64,000 nt of DNA from NCBI GenBank assembly GCA_014526335.1, contig JACTAT010000044.1:1866182-1930181 (forward strand), given 5' to 3'. Source of the DNA: Chrysaora quinquecirrha. Taxonomy: Eukaryota; Cnidaria; Scyphozoa; Semaeostomeae; Pelagiidae. Below, piece after piece: positions 13,627-21,966 of the stretch. The notes under the pieces are model-generated. The model was not told where the DNA came from. It saw only the letters and a program-made list of their open reading frames with translations, and did not search any database. The translations under genes were made by a program, and so were the position numbers. Position 1 is the first letter of the stretch. Each line of letters begins with the position of its first letter.

Positions 13627-13905
13627 ATTCTGTTGGACGATGGGGAGAACAAGCTGATAATTAGACGATGGTTATTTTTATTCACCATCTATCATATGAA
13701 CCAACTGGAGCAGCATTTTAATGCATCTATTCAGTTGAAATAATAATAATAAAGGACATCTTAACATGGAATGGGATCGAGTCAGTGTTTTGTAAAGGGT
13801 GATGCTGAACGAGAACTTTGCAAACAAATTAATATACTAAATAAAGAATTTAAGACGCCGAAAACAACAACACACAACCCTCTAAAAGAACTACAAGAAC
13901 ATTAA
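13627..13905 (+). pseudogene. Decayed inverted duplicate of the nuclease-like gene
   Basis: Plus-strand translation in shifting frames recovers pieces of the minus-strand neighbour: ILLDDGE-like at 13627, YEPTGA at about 13694, KDILTWN at about 13755, a GDAERELCKQI-like piece at about 13799, and HNPLKELQEH just before a stop at 13903. Stops and frameshifts break it. It lies tail to tail with the intact gene, 11 bp away. The same relic is in copy 2 (38124-38402), so it predates the split. Confidence 0.75.
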
Positions 13906-13916
13906 AACAATATTAA

Positions 13917-14363
13917 TTAGATTAAATTGTTACCTCGTAAAAAATTATAATGTTCTCGAAGTTCTTCCAGGGGGTCGTGAGATGTCGCCTTCGGCGCTCC
14001 AAATTCCTCGATATTTCTACTGGTTATACCAATTTGTTTGCAAAGTTCTCTTTCAACTTGTCCACCTTTATAATAGACAAATCCAACATCATTCCATGTT
14101 AAGATGTCCCTGATGATAGGTCTACATTCATCACATTTCAAAGATGCTCCAGTTGGTTCATATTCTAGGTTGTGAATGCTTTTTTTACACCAATCGTAGG
14201 CCCTCTGCCACTTTGAATCTAAATCTTCATATGGAGTACATGGTTTGTACTCTCGTATGAAGGATGTCTCTCCATCGTCCAATAATATGGCTATTTTTCG
14301 TATGCATTGCTTGACTTTAGAAGTCTGGATGTATTCAATATCCATCAAGGCTATGCGTGCCAT
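13917..14363 (-). CDS. DEDDh-like exonuclease domain protein (148 aa)
   Basis: The first in-frame ATG (14363) opens with MARIALMDIEYIQ, which places a D-x-E pair near the N-terminus as in motif Exo I of DEDD exonucleases. The C-terminus has HDPLEELREH, resembling the H-x-x-L-(D/E) Exo III signature of the oligoribonuclease group. The middle region has C-D-E-C and YYKGG. Assignment to an RNase H-fold nuclease is inference from these motifs; there is no recognised named family. A strong 3' splice site (TTGTTTTCTAG then A-ATG) sits directly upstream, so the mRNA is spliced: exon 4 follows an intron at 14365-14503, or, by skipping one exon, joins exon 2 in frame. The gene is on the strand opposite most of the element and is transcribed outward. 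Confidence 0.6.
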   Translation of the reverse strand: MARIALMDIEYIQTSKVKQCIRKIAILLDDGETSFIREYKPCTPYEDLDSKWQRAYDWCKKSIHNLEYEPTGASLKCDECRPIIRDILTWNDVGFVYYKGGQVERELCKQIGITSRNIEEFGAPKATSHDPLEELREHYNFLRGNNLI

Positions 14364-14503
14364 TCTAGAAAACAAGGTGGAATAAAAGACGTTAAAATTG
14401 CTGAAATTAGTAGGGTGGTTCAAAGCATGTTTGCTATCCTAGTTCATCAAAAAGATCGAATAATAAAACACGAACTTAACGGGGCCTTGATGAGCAGCAT
14501 TAC

Positions 14504-15082
14504 CTGTCTACCAAGGGTCTCCCGGGTTCAAGAATTTCTCGTGCATGGAAAAGTCTTCAGCCACCTGTTGTAACGAACGGCCTACTAATCCTACGCTGCA
14601 CGAGGGCTCAACACAGTCTCTCATGACATTGGCCAGAGCATTCGTCAATAGCCTTTCGAGTCTGAGAGAGGTGGTGTTAATTAAACGATAAGAATGATGA
14701 ACATTAATTAATCTTACTAGTTTTATGAAATTGAATGATTCGAGTGTTCACATAAAACTATATAATAAAAATACGTACCTTATTTCTTCTATGAACAACT
14801 AAAAAATAAAGAATTAGAAATTTAGTTGAAAGAATTGAAACGAAGAATTAAAGTCAAGATTCTTAGGCCCGGTCGGGTCTCGAAGCTTCATAAGTTTCAC
14901 GGCTTTTAGAATAAGTTTTGGTCAGGCAAATAAAAATGAAACATCCTTACATAAAAAAGAAACATTTATTAAAAGTTAAAATGATAAGAAAACCTCGATT
15001 CTAACACTTCTCTGAGAAAAAGTAGAGAAAAGTTAAAGATACTTACAAAAATTCCGAGAAAATTTTCCAAGAGTGTATGCAT
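14504..15082 (-). CDS. Spliced small protein (69 aa), three exons
   Basis: This is a spliced gene assembled by eye. Exon 1 is 15047-15082 (ATG at 15082; donor GTAAGT). Exon 2 is 14779-14798 (acceptor TATTTTTTAG; donor GTACGT). Exon 3 is 14504-14661 (acceptor CCTCTCTCAG), with a TAG stop at 14508-14510 and a donor GTAATG after it. The lengths 36 + 20 + 154 nt keep one frame and give 69 residues. Copy 2 preserves every splice dinucleotide and the frame (39731-39766, 39278-39297, 39003-39160). Exons 3 and 4 (the nuclease gene) begin in the same phase, so skipping exon 3 would instead fuse the 19-residue leader to the nuclease. The function of the 69-residue product is unknown. Confidence 0.5.
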
Positions 15083-15479
15083 TTGCTGACGTGACGCCAA
15101 TTTTAATTTTTCCCGCGATAAAATCCTCGTCACGTGACGCCTCGTTTTTGAATGACTTTCTGAAGAAGGATAGATCTGATTGGTTGATTGACCATGTTTC
15201 CAACTTACAACGATTTGATTGGTTGAAACTCTTGTTTCCAAGGTTTCTATGAAGAAGACTAGGTCTAGTTTACAGCGATTTGATTGGTTAAAACTCTTGT
15301 TTCTGGAAAGTTCTGAAGAAGACTAGGTCTAGTTTACAACGATTTGATTGGTTGAAAGTCTTGTTTCCAAGGCTTCTTTGAAATCTTTTAGAAACACACA
15401 AAACCGTTGAGTTTGTTGTTTTTATTTTGCTTCAACCTACTGCAGCCTGTTGTGTTTAGTTTTAAGTCTCGAAGAAAAG
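15083..15479. promoter_or_regulatory. Bidirectional promoter with E2F, CRE, CCAAT and HSE sites
   Basis: This 397-bp interval separates divergent genes. A perfect E2F-type site TTTCCCGC is at 15109-15116, about 30 bp upstream of the minus-strand ATG. A 12-bp palindrome CGTCACGTGACG is at 15128-15139, and TGACGTGACG lies near 15087. Inverted CCAAT boxes (ATTGG) lie at 15179, 15218, 15283 and 15347, the last three within a ~65-bp tandem repeat. A perfect three-unit heat-shock element TTCTGGAAAGTTC is at 15301-15313. No clear TATA box was identified. The combination resembles early promoters of small DNA viruses that use E2F and ATF; that comparison is inference. Confidence 0.6.
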
Positions 15480-16369
15480 ATGATTGGAGCGAGGAGAGCA
15501 ATTGTCAACATGCAGCAAATGATCAGACTGCAACCAGGAGAGTTAGTATTTCAGAGCAACTGCTCCATTTGTCTAACACCAGAGACGAATGATGCTTACT
15601 ACTCGAGATGTCAGCGGTGCCAGCAAGTTTTTCATCTGGGATGCATAAACCAGTAAGTTGTTTCAAACATTCACTTAAACCTATAATAATTATTTCAAAC
15701 ATTTGTTTATACTAATTATTTCAAGTATTTATTTATTTCTTTTTCATTTCAGATGGCGAGTGCAAATGAATTCATGTCCTCTGTGTAGACTCACACCATA
15801 CAATGCTGCTATACTAGAGGTAATTTGTAAAAGCATAATTTATACTCATTTAAATATACCTATAAGGTTGGAACATCGTCTCATATTCTCTTTATTTTTA
15901 TTAGGCTGCTGCTCAAGAATCTTCAGAATCTTCAGAATCTTCAGTATCTTCAGGACCTATGGTTATACAGCCTTCAGAATCTATGCTAGTACGACCTACA
16001 ATGGTGCGCGATGTAATGATGCAAACAGCACTTCAGGAGATAACAGATAGAGCATTCAACACTCCCGATGATGATGTAGATATCGGAGATTATGGACTTG
16101 TTGCTGATGATAGTGAAGATAGTGGTTATGGTAGTGATGGTATTTCTGAAGAGAGCTACGAGGCGTTAAGTCAACAGCATTATAATACACCAGAAGAAGA
16201 AGAGGTCAATCCTTTTTTGCTGACAAGAATAAGAAGGTTTGCAAACGATAGTAATGAGAACGCTAGTTTTTTAATTCGTATGATTGAATTCAAAGAAATG
16301 ATGGACAGAATGTCGAGGAATCTCTCAGCACGGGTAACGTTAAGAATTGACCCAACACCAGAACGCTAA
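15480..16369 (+). CDS. Spliced RING-finger protein, putative E3 ubiquitin ligase (234 aa)
   Basis: Three exons are visible: 15480-15652 (donor GTAAGT), 15753-15819 (acceptor TTTCATTTCAG, donor GTAATT) and 15905-16369 (acceptor TTATTAG). They keep one frame and give 234 residues. The zinc ligands are C28, C31, C44, C47, H52, C55, C66 and C69, ending in the classical CPLCR; the fourth ligand is Cys, so the order is C4HC3. The intron falls between C55 and C66. After the RING comes a Ser/Glu tract (about 85-96), a strongly acidic region (about 135-160), and DSGYGS at 152-157, which matches the DSGxxS phosphodegron read by beta-TrCP. RING proteins usually recruit E2 enzymes for ubiquitin transfer. 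The target is unknown; a role in controlling host factors is speculation. Confidence 0.75.
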
Positions 16370-16454
16370 CTGTTTACATCATTTTTTAAAAAATCAGTTA
16401 TAAAAGCTTAATGGTTGTCTCTATTTATTCCATATTACATCGTATTATGTTGAA

Positions 16455-16934
16455 ATGTTAAATTCAAACGAGACAGAAAATGAAGTTGGTGATTTACATG
16501 ATGCCTCTCTCTATTTGAAAACTATTAGAGAATATACCAATCGATTAACAATTAGTATAATAAAAGAAGCGCATTCCTTTATCATATATGAAAACTATGG
16601 CGAATTTGCGCAAAACCCTCGAATAACATATTTCAATGAAGAATTCTTTGAATATTGTAAACCTGAAGATATTGAGAAAGAACTTGCTAAACTCTTAGAT
16701 GATAGAAGTATTCAACCTCATGAATTTCTGCGAAAGTTTTTACAAATACATCCTTTTCTGGATGGTAATGGTAGACTGGCGAAACGCTTGTATTGTTTTC
16801 TGTCTAATAAATGTATAATATGGGAAGATCAAGAAAAGTATATTAAGGCTTTAAGAAAATCTGATAAAAGTTTACAAGAATATCTAAGTCATCTCAAATC
16901 TCTTATAAATACAATGAATGCACCTAGTAATTAA
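16455..16934 (+). CDS. Fic-domain protein, putative AMPylase (159 aa)
   Basis: Residues 99-111 read HPFLDGNGRLAKR, a nearly complete Fic signature (HxFx[D/E]GNGRxxR, with Lys at the last listed position). H99 would be the general base, D103 would hold the metal, and N105 and R107 bind the nucleotide phosphates. The upstream helix and flap region (about 35-62, with ITYF) and the length fit a minimal Fic core. Near the N-terminus SNETEN (residues 4-9) matches the [ST]xxxE[GN] pattern of the Fic inhibitory helix, but its distance from the core makes that doubtful. Fic enzymes transfer AMP or other NMPs to Ser, Thr or Tyr of target proteins. The stop is two bases before the next ATG. Fic is not part of the standard Polinton gene set as I know it. 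Confidence 0.8.
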   Translation: MLNSNETENEVGDLHDASLYLKTIREYTNRLTISIIKEAHSFIIYENYGEFAQNPRITYFNEEFFEYCKPEDIEKELAKLLDDRSIQPHEFLRKFLQIHPFLDGNGRLAKRLYCFLSNKCIIWEDQEKYIKALRKSDKSLQEYLSHLKSLINTMNAPSN

Positions 16935-16936
16935 AG

Positions 16937-17230
16937 ATGGGTAAGCGTAAGAGGCAGGATAGAAAGAAACAGCGTACAAAGCGACGACGCATAAAGAGAA
17001 TTAGAGGTAAAGGTCTTTTTAAAAACCTACAAAATTGGATTGTCAAAACAGCGATTGGTATTACACCATTACCAGGCTTACAGTGCGAATTGAAACCGAG
17101 AATTAGGAAAAAGGGGTGGAAAAAAGATAAACCTTTACAATTTATCCCTAGAGAAGTCTGGAGAGCTGCTGGGGTACCAAAGAAAACGCTGAATAAATTC
17201 GCATATGCTAAAAAATCCGATTTCAAATAA
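16937..17230 (+). CDS. Small basic core-like protein (97 aa)
   Basis: The first 25 residues are almost all Lys and Arg, followed by a segment with aromatic and proline residues and another basic C-terminal part. It looks like a DNA-condensing or nuclear protein. Residues 22-26 (IRGK then G) match the adenain type-1 cleavage pattern (M/I/L)xGx-G, which would release the basic head. Its stop codon overlaps the next start (TAATG at 17228-17232). By position and composition it may be analogous to adenovirus core proteins, but homology is not shown. Confidence 0.65.
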   Translation: MGKRKRQDRKKQRTKRRRIKRIRGKGLFKNLQNWIVKTAIGITPLPGLQCELKPRIRKKGWKKDKPLQFIPREVWRAAGVPKKTLNKFAYAKKSDFK

Positions 17231-17643
17231 TGGCATCACTAGCAGGAACTATTATTGCTTCAATGATTATTGATGATATGTTAAAAAATGATGGCGGACA
17301 GGAAGCATTCGAGTTGATGAGAGGTGGCTATAAAAGGAAGTCAACATTAGAAAATTCTAGAAAGATGGGGTCCGCATTAGCGCGAGCAGCAGTTAGACAA
17401 GCAATTAAGCAAGGAGGAAGAGCAGTGACTAGAAATAGTAGTAAACAAGCCGTAAAGAAATTCGCGTTAAAAGGAGCAAAAGCAGCTGCAAAAGGCGGTG
17501 CCATAGCTGCAACTGGTTTAGGTGTTGAGACCGGTTTAAGAAAATTAGCTGGCGGCGGTGTGAGAAGAAAGCGTAGAAAGCGACTTAATGGTGATAGGAA
17601 AACAATCAGAAAACATAGACGAAAGAAGAGAAAAATTCGCTAA
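17230..17643 (+). CDS. Basic precursor-like core protein (137 aa)
   Basis: It has a hydrophobic N-terminal helix (about 4-17), then a Lys/Arg/Ala-rich body and a very basic tail (RRKRRKR and RRKKRKIR). Two sites match the adenain type-2 pattern (M/I/L)xGG-x: MRGG-Y at residues 30-34 and LAGG-G at 106-110. The element encodes its own adenain, so this may be a virion core or minor capsid precursor matured by it, with a membrane-active N-terminal peptide removed. That role is inference. The tail gene is interrupted by Copia in copy 2. Confidence 0.65.
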   Translation: MASLAGTIIASMIIDDMLKNDGGQEAFELMRGGYKRKSTLENSRKMGSALARAAVRQAIKQGGRAVTRNSSKQAVKKFALKGAKAAAKGGAIAATGLGVETGLRKLAGGGVRRKRRKRLNGDRKTIRKHRRKKRKIR

Positions 17644-17958
17644 TCTGATTTTCAAAAAATGACGTAATAATCCAGCAATCTGGGTAACTAGAACTTTCCA
17701 GAAAGTTCCATTCCAGAAGTTTCCAGAATGTTCCACAAGATTCTAGAAGCGAGAAATCCTGCAATCTGATTGGTTGGAATTTTCCAGAAGTTTCCAGAAA
17801 GTTCCACAAGATTCTAGAAAGAGAAATCCTGCAATCTGATTGGTTAATAATTCGAACGTCACGTTCGATCAAACTATAAAATCGATGCGCAAAATCAAAT
17901 CAGTTCAGTTGTAACAAGTCGTCGTAGAGTGCGGAGCTTAAAAAATCACTAAAGAGTC
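17644..17958 (+). promoter_or_regulatory. Heat-shock-element array with CCAAT boxes and TATA box
   Basis: Alternating GAA/TTC pentamers with exact 5-bp spacing form arrays of four units (17691-17708), five units (17711-17733) and six units (17777-17804). Two-unit TTCTAGAA sites follow at 17741-17748 and 17812-17819. That is 19 units in about 130 bp. Inverted CCAAT boxes lie at 17769-17773 and 17839-17843, an ATF-like TGACGTAA at 17660-17667, and an inverted repeat CGAACGT-C-ACGTTCG at 17853-17867. A TATAAAA box at 17875-17881 precedes TCAGTT initiator-like motifs at about 17900-17910, and the ATG follows at 17959. This is a textbook HSF-responsive promoter architecture. Confidence 0.85.
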
Positions 17959-18938
17959 ATGGCTGCAATTTACGAAGTAAGAGATGAAGAGGGCCTAATC
18001 AAGTCATCATTTGCTGTCCAACCCGGTTCTAACAAATGGTTGTTAGTGGTGAAAGATACAATTGAAGATGGATTAGCTGTTAAATCAATGGGTATTTCTC
18101 ATGCAGCACTGTCTCGTCTCTTGGAAATAGTTGATGAAAACATAAACGATCAATTCCAGTTCCGCGGAGAAGATGCTGAAAGTCTGTTTGAGAAGAACAA
18201 AGGACACATTCAATCAAAGCAGTACTTTGGCAGAATCACACAGTTTCTAACACTATACACTGAAGTTTTGAGTAAAGAAGAAGCGTATGAGGATAAGCTG
18301 GAAATCTATCTGCAGAAAAATGGTGATTTCCCTCTACGACTCTGTCTTGGAATCCGAAGATGGAAGAATGAGAAGCCATCAAAGACGGAATAAATCTGAA
18401 AGAAGAAATGCTGAAAGCATTATATGGAAAGGTTGCTGACCTGAAAATGCTTCCACAACCATCCCGAAAAAGACCAGCGAGTGATGATGAGCAGATTCAA
18501 AAGAAGAAAAAGAAACAAGAAGAAGAAGATCCGGCAAAGATTGATGCTCGAGTGCAAGAAGCATATGCCGAAATTCTCCTGAAATACATTTTCAACAAAG
18601 CAAAAGAGTATTGTGAAAAGTGTGCAACTACAGAGATGTGGGCAAAACAAATTGATGCTGCTGATCACAAGCAAGATTGTATGGTACATAATGCTTTTAG
18701 ATTTCTAACATTTCACATTAGTTATGTCAACTCCGACATGCTTGCTGAAGGGAAAGAATCGTTTAAGAAGTCAATGTTTGATGAGCTGAAGAAGAAGAAT
18801 GGTCGACTGAATCAAACAATCAAATTCAGAGTTGAAAATCTGCATGATGAATTATCTCATCCAAGTCTCTTCACATCGATGTACCTGTTGCAAATATTGA
18901 GCAGAATAATAAACAATTTAATCATGGCATTTGCCTAG
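17959..18938 (+). pseudogene. Unknown protein driven by the HSE promoter, copy 1, frameshifted
   Basis: The frame opens at the ATG after the HSE/TATA promoter and stops at 18393 after 144 residues. Copy 2 has one more G in a GGG run (near 18386 here) and reads through to 326 residues, so this copy carries a one-base loss or assembly error. The first part is an alpha/beta-looking domain. The middle has a basic stretch (RKRP, then KKKKK at about 190) that could be a nuclear localisation signal, followed by a helical region with several Cys and His. I do not recognise the family. Its position under a strong inducible promoter suggests an early or regulatory product. Confidence 0.6.
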
Positions 18939-19117
18939 ACTGAACGTTGTTATACAGTTGTTATTCATGAGATGTTTAAAATTAGTGAACATTAGTTTGA
19001 TGTTATAGATATTAGTTTGATGTTATAGATATTAGTTCAATGGTATAGCTAGATGTAAAGAATTTGTTATAAATAGATGTTACCTGTTGTATGAGATGTT
19101 TAAAATTTGTTTTAAAT
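18939..19117. other. Spacer with 20-bp tandem repeat
   Basis: Holds about 2.5 copies of ATTAGTTTGATGTTATAGAT at roughly 18990-19048, and ATGAGATGTTTAAAAT appears twice (about 18967 and 19091). No separate gene is seen. Confidence 0.6.
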
Positions 19118-19791
19118 ATGAGTTATGATTTGAGATTTAAAGCACCTTTTTCTTTGATTTTATCTGGAGTAAGCGGAAGCGGTAAAACGACTTGGGTAGA
19201 AAATCTGTTGAAAAATTATAACAATATAATTGATAATGGCAGACAATATCCCAATCTTATGTGGATCTCGGGAACAAATCAACCGGAATTGTTTGAGCGC
19301 GTTAAAAAAAGTTTTAACGGGAATTGTAGATTTATTACTGAGCTACCTGAAAACTTGTACGAAGAAATCGAAAGATCGGACAAAAGATTAACTATTGTTG
19401 TCGATGATTTAATGCATGAAATTGCCAACTTTAAAGATTTGGGAAAATTGTTCACAAAGGAAGATCTCATCTAAACATCAATGTAATTGTTATGATGCAA
19501 AACCCTTTTCCAAGAGGAACAGAAATGAGAAATTTAGCTCTCAATACTCAGTATCAAGTTCTTTTCAAGAATCCTCGAGATAGAAGTCAAATTAGATTTC
19601 TTGCACGGCAAATTATGCCCTCATCTCCAAAAACATTCCTTGACATTTACAATGATGCAACAGCAAGAATGTACGGCTACTTACTTTGTGATTTCACGCA
19701 ATCGATTGGAGAAGATATGAGATTTCGCACTAATATTTTCCCTAATGAAGCTCCTTTAGTGGTGTACAAGTCTAAAAAAGGTTATAAATAG
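19118..19791 (+). pseudogene. Polinton packaging ATPase (FtsK/HerA type), copy 1
   Basis: The ATG at 19118 (MSYDLRF) fits the family start; an in-frame ATG at 19091 is an alternative. The Walker A motif GVSGSGKT spans residues 17-24 and the Walker B is TIVVDDL near residue 97. The frame ends at 19474 but resumes one frame back, running to 19791, with the conserved downstream part containing MMQNPFPRG, LFKNPRD and YGYLLCDF. The same break is present in copy 2, so it is not an isolated assembly slip. In Polintons and related viruses this ATPase is thought to drive genome packaging into capsids. Confidence 0.8.
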
Positions 19792-19819
19792 AGATCAACA
19801 ATTCTATAAGACAGTTAAA

Positions 19820-19966
19820 ATGGATTCTTTTGAAAAGATAGTCATGGAGCCAAGCAAATCTGACGATGAACCAGTGAAGAAAAAGCCTAAAAAGGTTATA
19901 AATAAAGGAAGAAAGTGCAAGAAAAGAAAGCGACGAAGAAAAAGTGTACAAATGTTAAATTGTTAG
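19820..19966 (+). CDS. Small Lys/Arg-rich protein (48 aa here, 56 aa in copy 2)
   Basis: ATG at 19820; acidic start, then strongly basic (KKKPKK and KKRKRRRK). Here it ends at TAG 19964-19966. In copy 2 one extra A in the A-run (AAAAAAGTG) extends it so that its stop overlaps the integrase start as ATGA. The copy 2 form is probably the original. It may be a nuclear or DNA-binding peptide; the function is unknown. Confidence 0.5.
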   Translation: MDSFEKIVMEPSKSDDEPVKKKPKKVINKGRKCKKRKRRRKSVQMLNC

Positions 19967-19985
19967 AACTGTTAATTGATTTATT

Positions 19986-21038
19986 ATGAGTTTAGAAAAG
20001 TTATATTCTGATCCTTCTGTTCCGGGTTCTCTCGGGGGTTTGGATAAAGCGTATAGAGAATTCAAAAAAGTAATTCCTAATTTGAAAAGGAAAGATGTTG
20101 AAGAATGGAGTAAAACTAGTCTTGCCTATTCGCTGCACAAACCAAGTAGGAAGAACTTTAAACGGGAGCGGATACTAACCAATAACATTGATTATTTATG
20201 GGAATGTGATCTTGTTGATATGACGCATTTGAAAAAGAAAACGACAACATTACATTCCTCTTATGCTGTATTGATACTTTTAGCAAGTATGCATGGGTAA
20301 AGCCTCTAAAAGAAAAACTGCAAAAGAAATTGTCAATGCGTTTAAAGAAATTTTATCCGAAAGAAAACCTAAAAGGTACGATCCGACAAAGGCAGCGAGT
20401 TTATAAACAAAGAATTCCAAGCTTTGTTGAAGAAAAACGATATTGGATTTTACACTGCAAATAATGAAGTAAAGGCAGCAATTGTTGAACGATTTAACAG
20501 AACATTAAAAGGACGAATGTATAGATACTTTACAGCACAAAATACGTTGAGATATTTTGATAATTTGCAAGATTTTATCAACTCATACAATAATACATAT
20601 CACAGATCTATTGGTATGAGACCTTCTGAAGTCAACCAAGACAATGTCGACACTGTTCGAAAAAGATTGTTTAAAAAAGAAACCAGAAAAAATAAAAAGC
20701 TTTTCAAAACTGGAGATTATGTAAGATTGAGTTTGAAGAAGAGAATGTTTAAGAAAGGTTACTTGCAAAATTACACTGAAGAAATATTCAAGATCAGTAA
20801 AGTCTTTAAAGAAAGATATCCAGCAATGTATGAAATTGAAGATCTACAAGGTGAAATGATAGTTGATCGTTTCTATAAAGAAGAGCTACAACGTGTGTAT
20901 CTTCCAAAAACATTTGTTGTCGAGCAAGTGTTGAAAACTAAGAAGAAGAGGGGCAAAAACTTCTATTTAATCAGATGGAGAGGTTATCCTCCACAATTTG
21001 ATGAGTGGGTAGCTGAAAGTCAATTGGAGACAATATGA
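19986..21038 (+). pseudogene. Polinton integrase with chromodomain, copy 1, frameshifted
   Basis: Retroviral-type DDE integrase. The first catalytic Asp lies in WECDLVD (about residue 77). The second Asp (DKG) is near 20395 and the Glu in AAIVERFNR is near 20490. The C-terminus carries a chromodomain (FYLIRWRGYP, DEWVAESQLE). The frame breaks twice: one A missing from a run at about 20238, which copy 2 retains, and a break near 20371-20380 at AAAAGG shared by both copies. The ATGA overlap at 21035-21038 joins it to the next gene. Polinton integrases insert the linear element and make 6-bp target duplications; the chromodomain may guide it to modified histones. Confidence 0.85.
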
Positions 21039-21966
21039 TTGATGAAGAATTCGATTTGGTTCTTCCTTCGGGATTTGCTACCGATAGAATGAAATTAGTA
21101 GATTTCACAGTTGATTTACCTCACGTATTTCAATTAAACAATAAGAGAAAGTGGGAAATGGCATTGTTACAAATGACGTTGCCGGATAGAGGAGAAAAAT
21201 CACTACAAGATCAATATTGGTTTTCAATAGCAAATGAGTATGTAACAGTCACGGATGAAGAGGGGAAATTGATTGATTGGGGTATAAATGACTTTTTTAA
21301 TGAAAAATTCTATCTTGATAAAGAAATTATTGAAACACGCGATAATACTCTCATGTATTATGAATTCAAAAGGCTTTTCAATGACAGGGTATTGAATTTC
21401 CCTGAGTTTGGTTATGAGTTGAAAAACATGTTATCAGTATCATTGATTGGTGGAAAGATACAGTTTGAAATGAAAGATGATTTGAAATCATTGGGATATT
21501 CAACATATCACGGTAAAACGATGAAATTTACCAGTGCACTTCTCATGAAATTTTCAAGACCTTTGGCACATTTCCTTGGTTTGGAAGATCAAATGAATAA
21601 CACATTGCCAAATGGTTCAACATTAACATACTTTGAATACAAGACTTCTGACAGTATACAACCTCACCAGGCTATGTATCTGATTGTATATAAGAAGAAG
21701 GCAGATGGAGATCCGTTAACTGGAGGAAAGATCAACTGTTTGAGTAGAATAAAGGATGGTGTTCATTTAAATGAACATACATCTATAAATATAGAATGTG
21801 ATCTATTGGAAAGCAATTATCTTGGTGGTATTGAGAAAAGGCGAGTTTTGAGAAAACTAACATTTTACGATACAGATCTCGATACATATGTTAGATATTA
21901 TGCTCCAAAGAATATTATCGTGCATTTAGGGGTCGTGCATTTAATTGGGGTCGTGCATTTTCAGAA

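Noticed and set aside
14490..14545. Possible tRNA-derived segment around CCGGGTTCAAGAAT on the plus strand
   Set aside because: No cloverleaf can be drawn, and the region is better explained as exon 3 of the minus-strand spliced gene.
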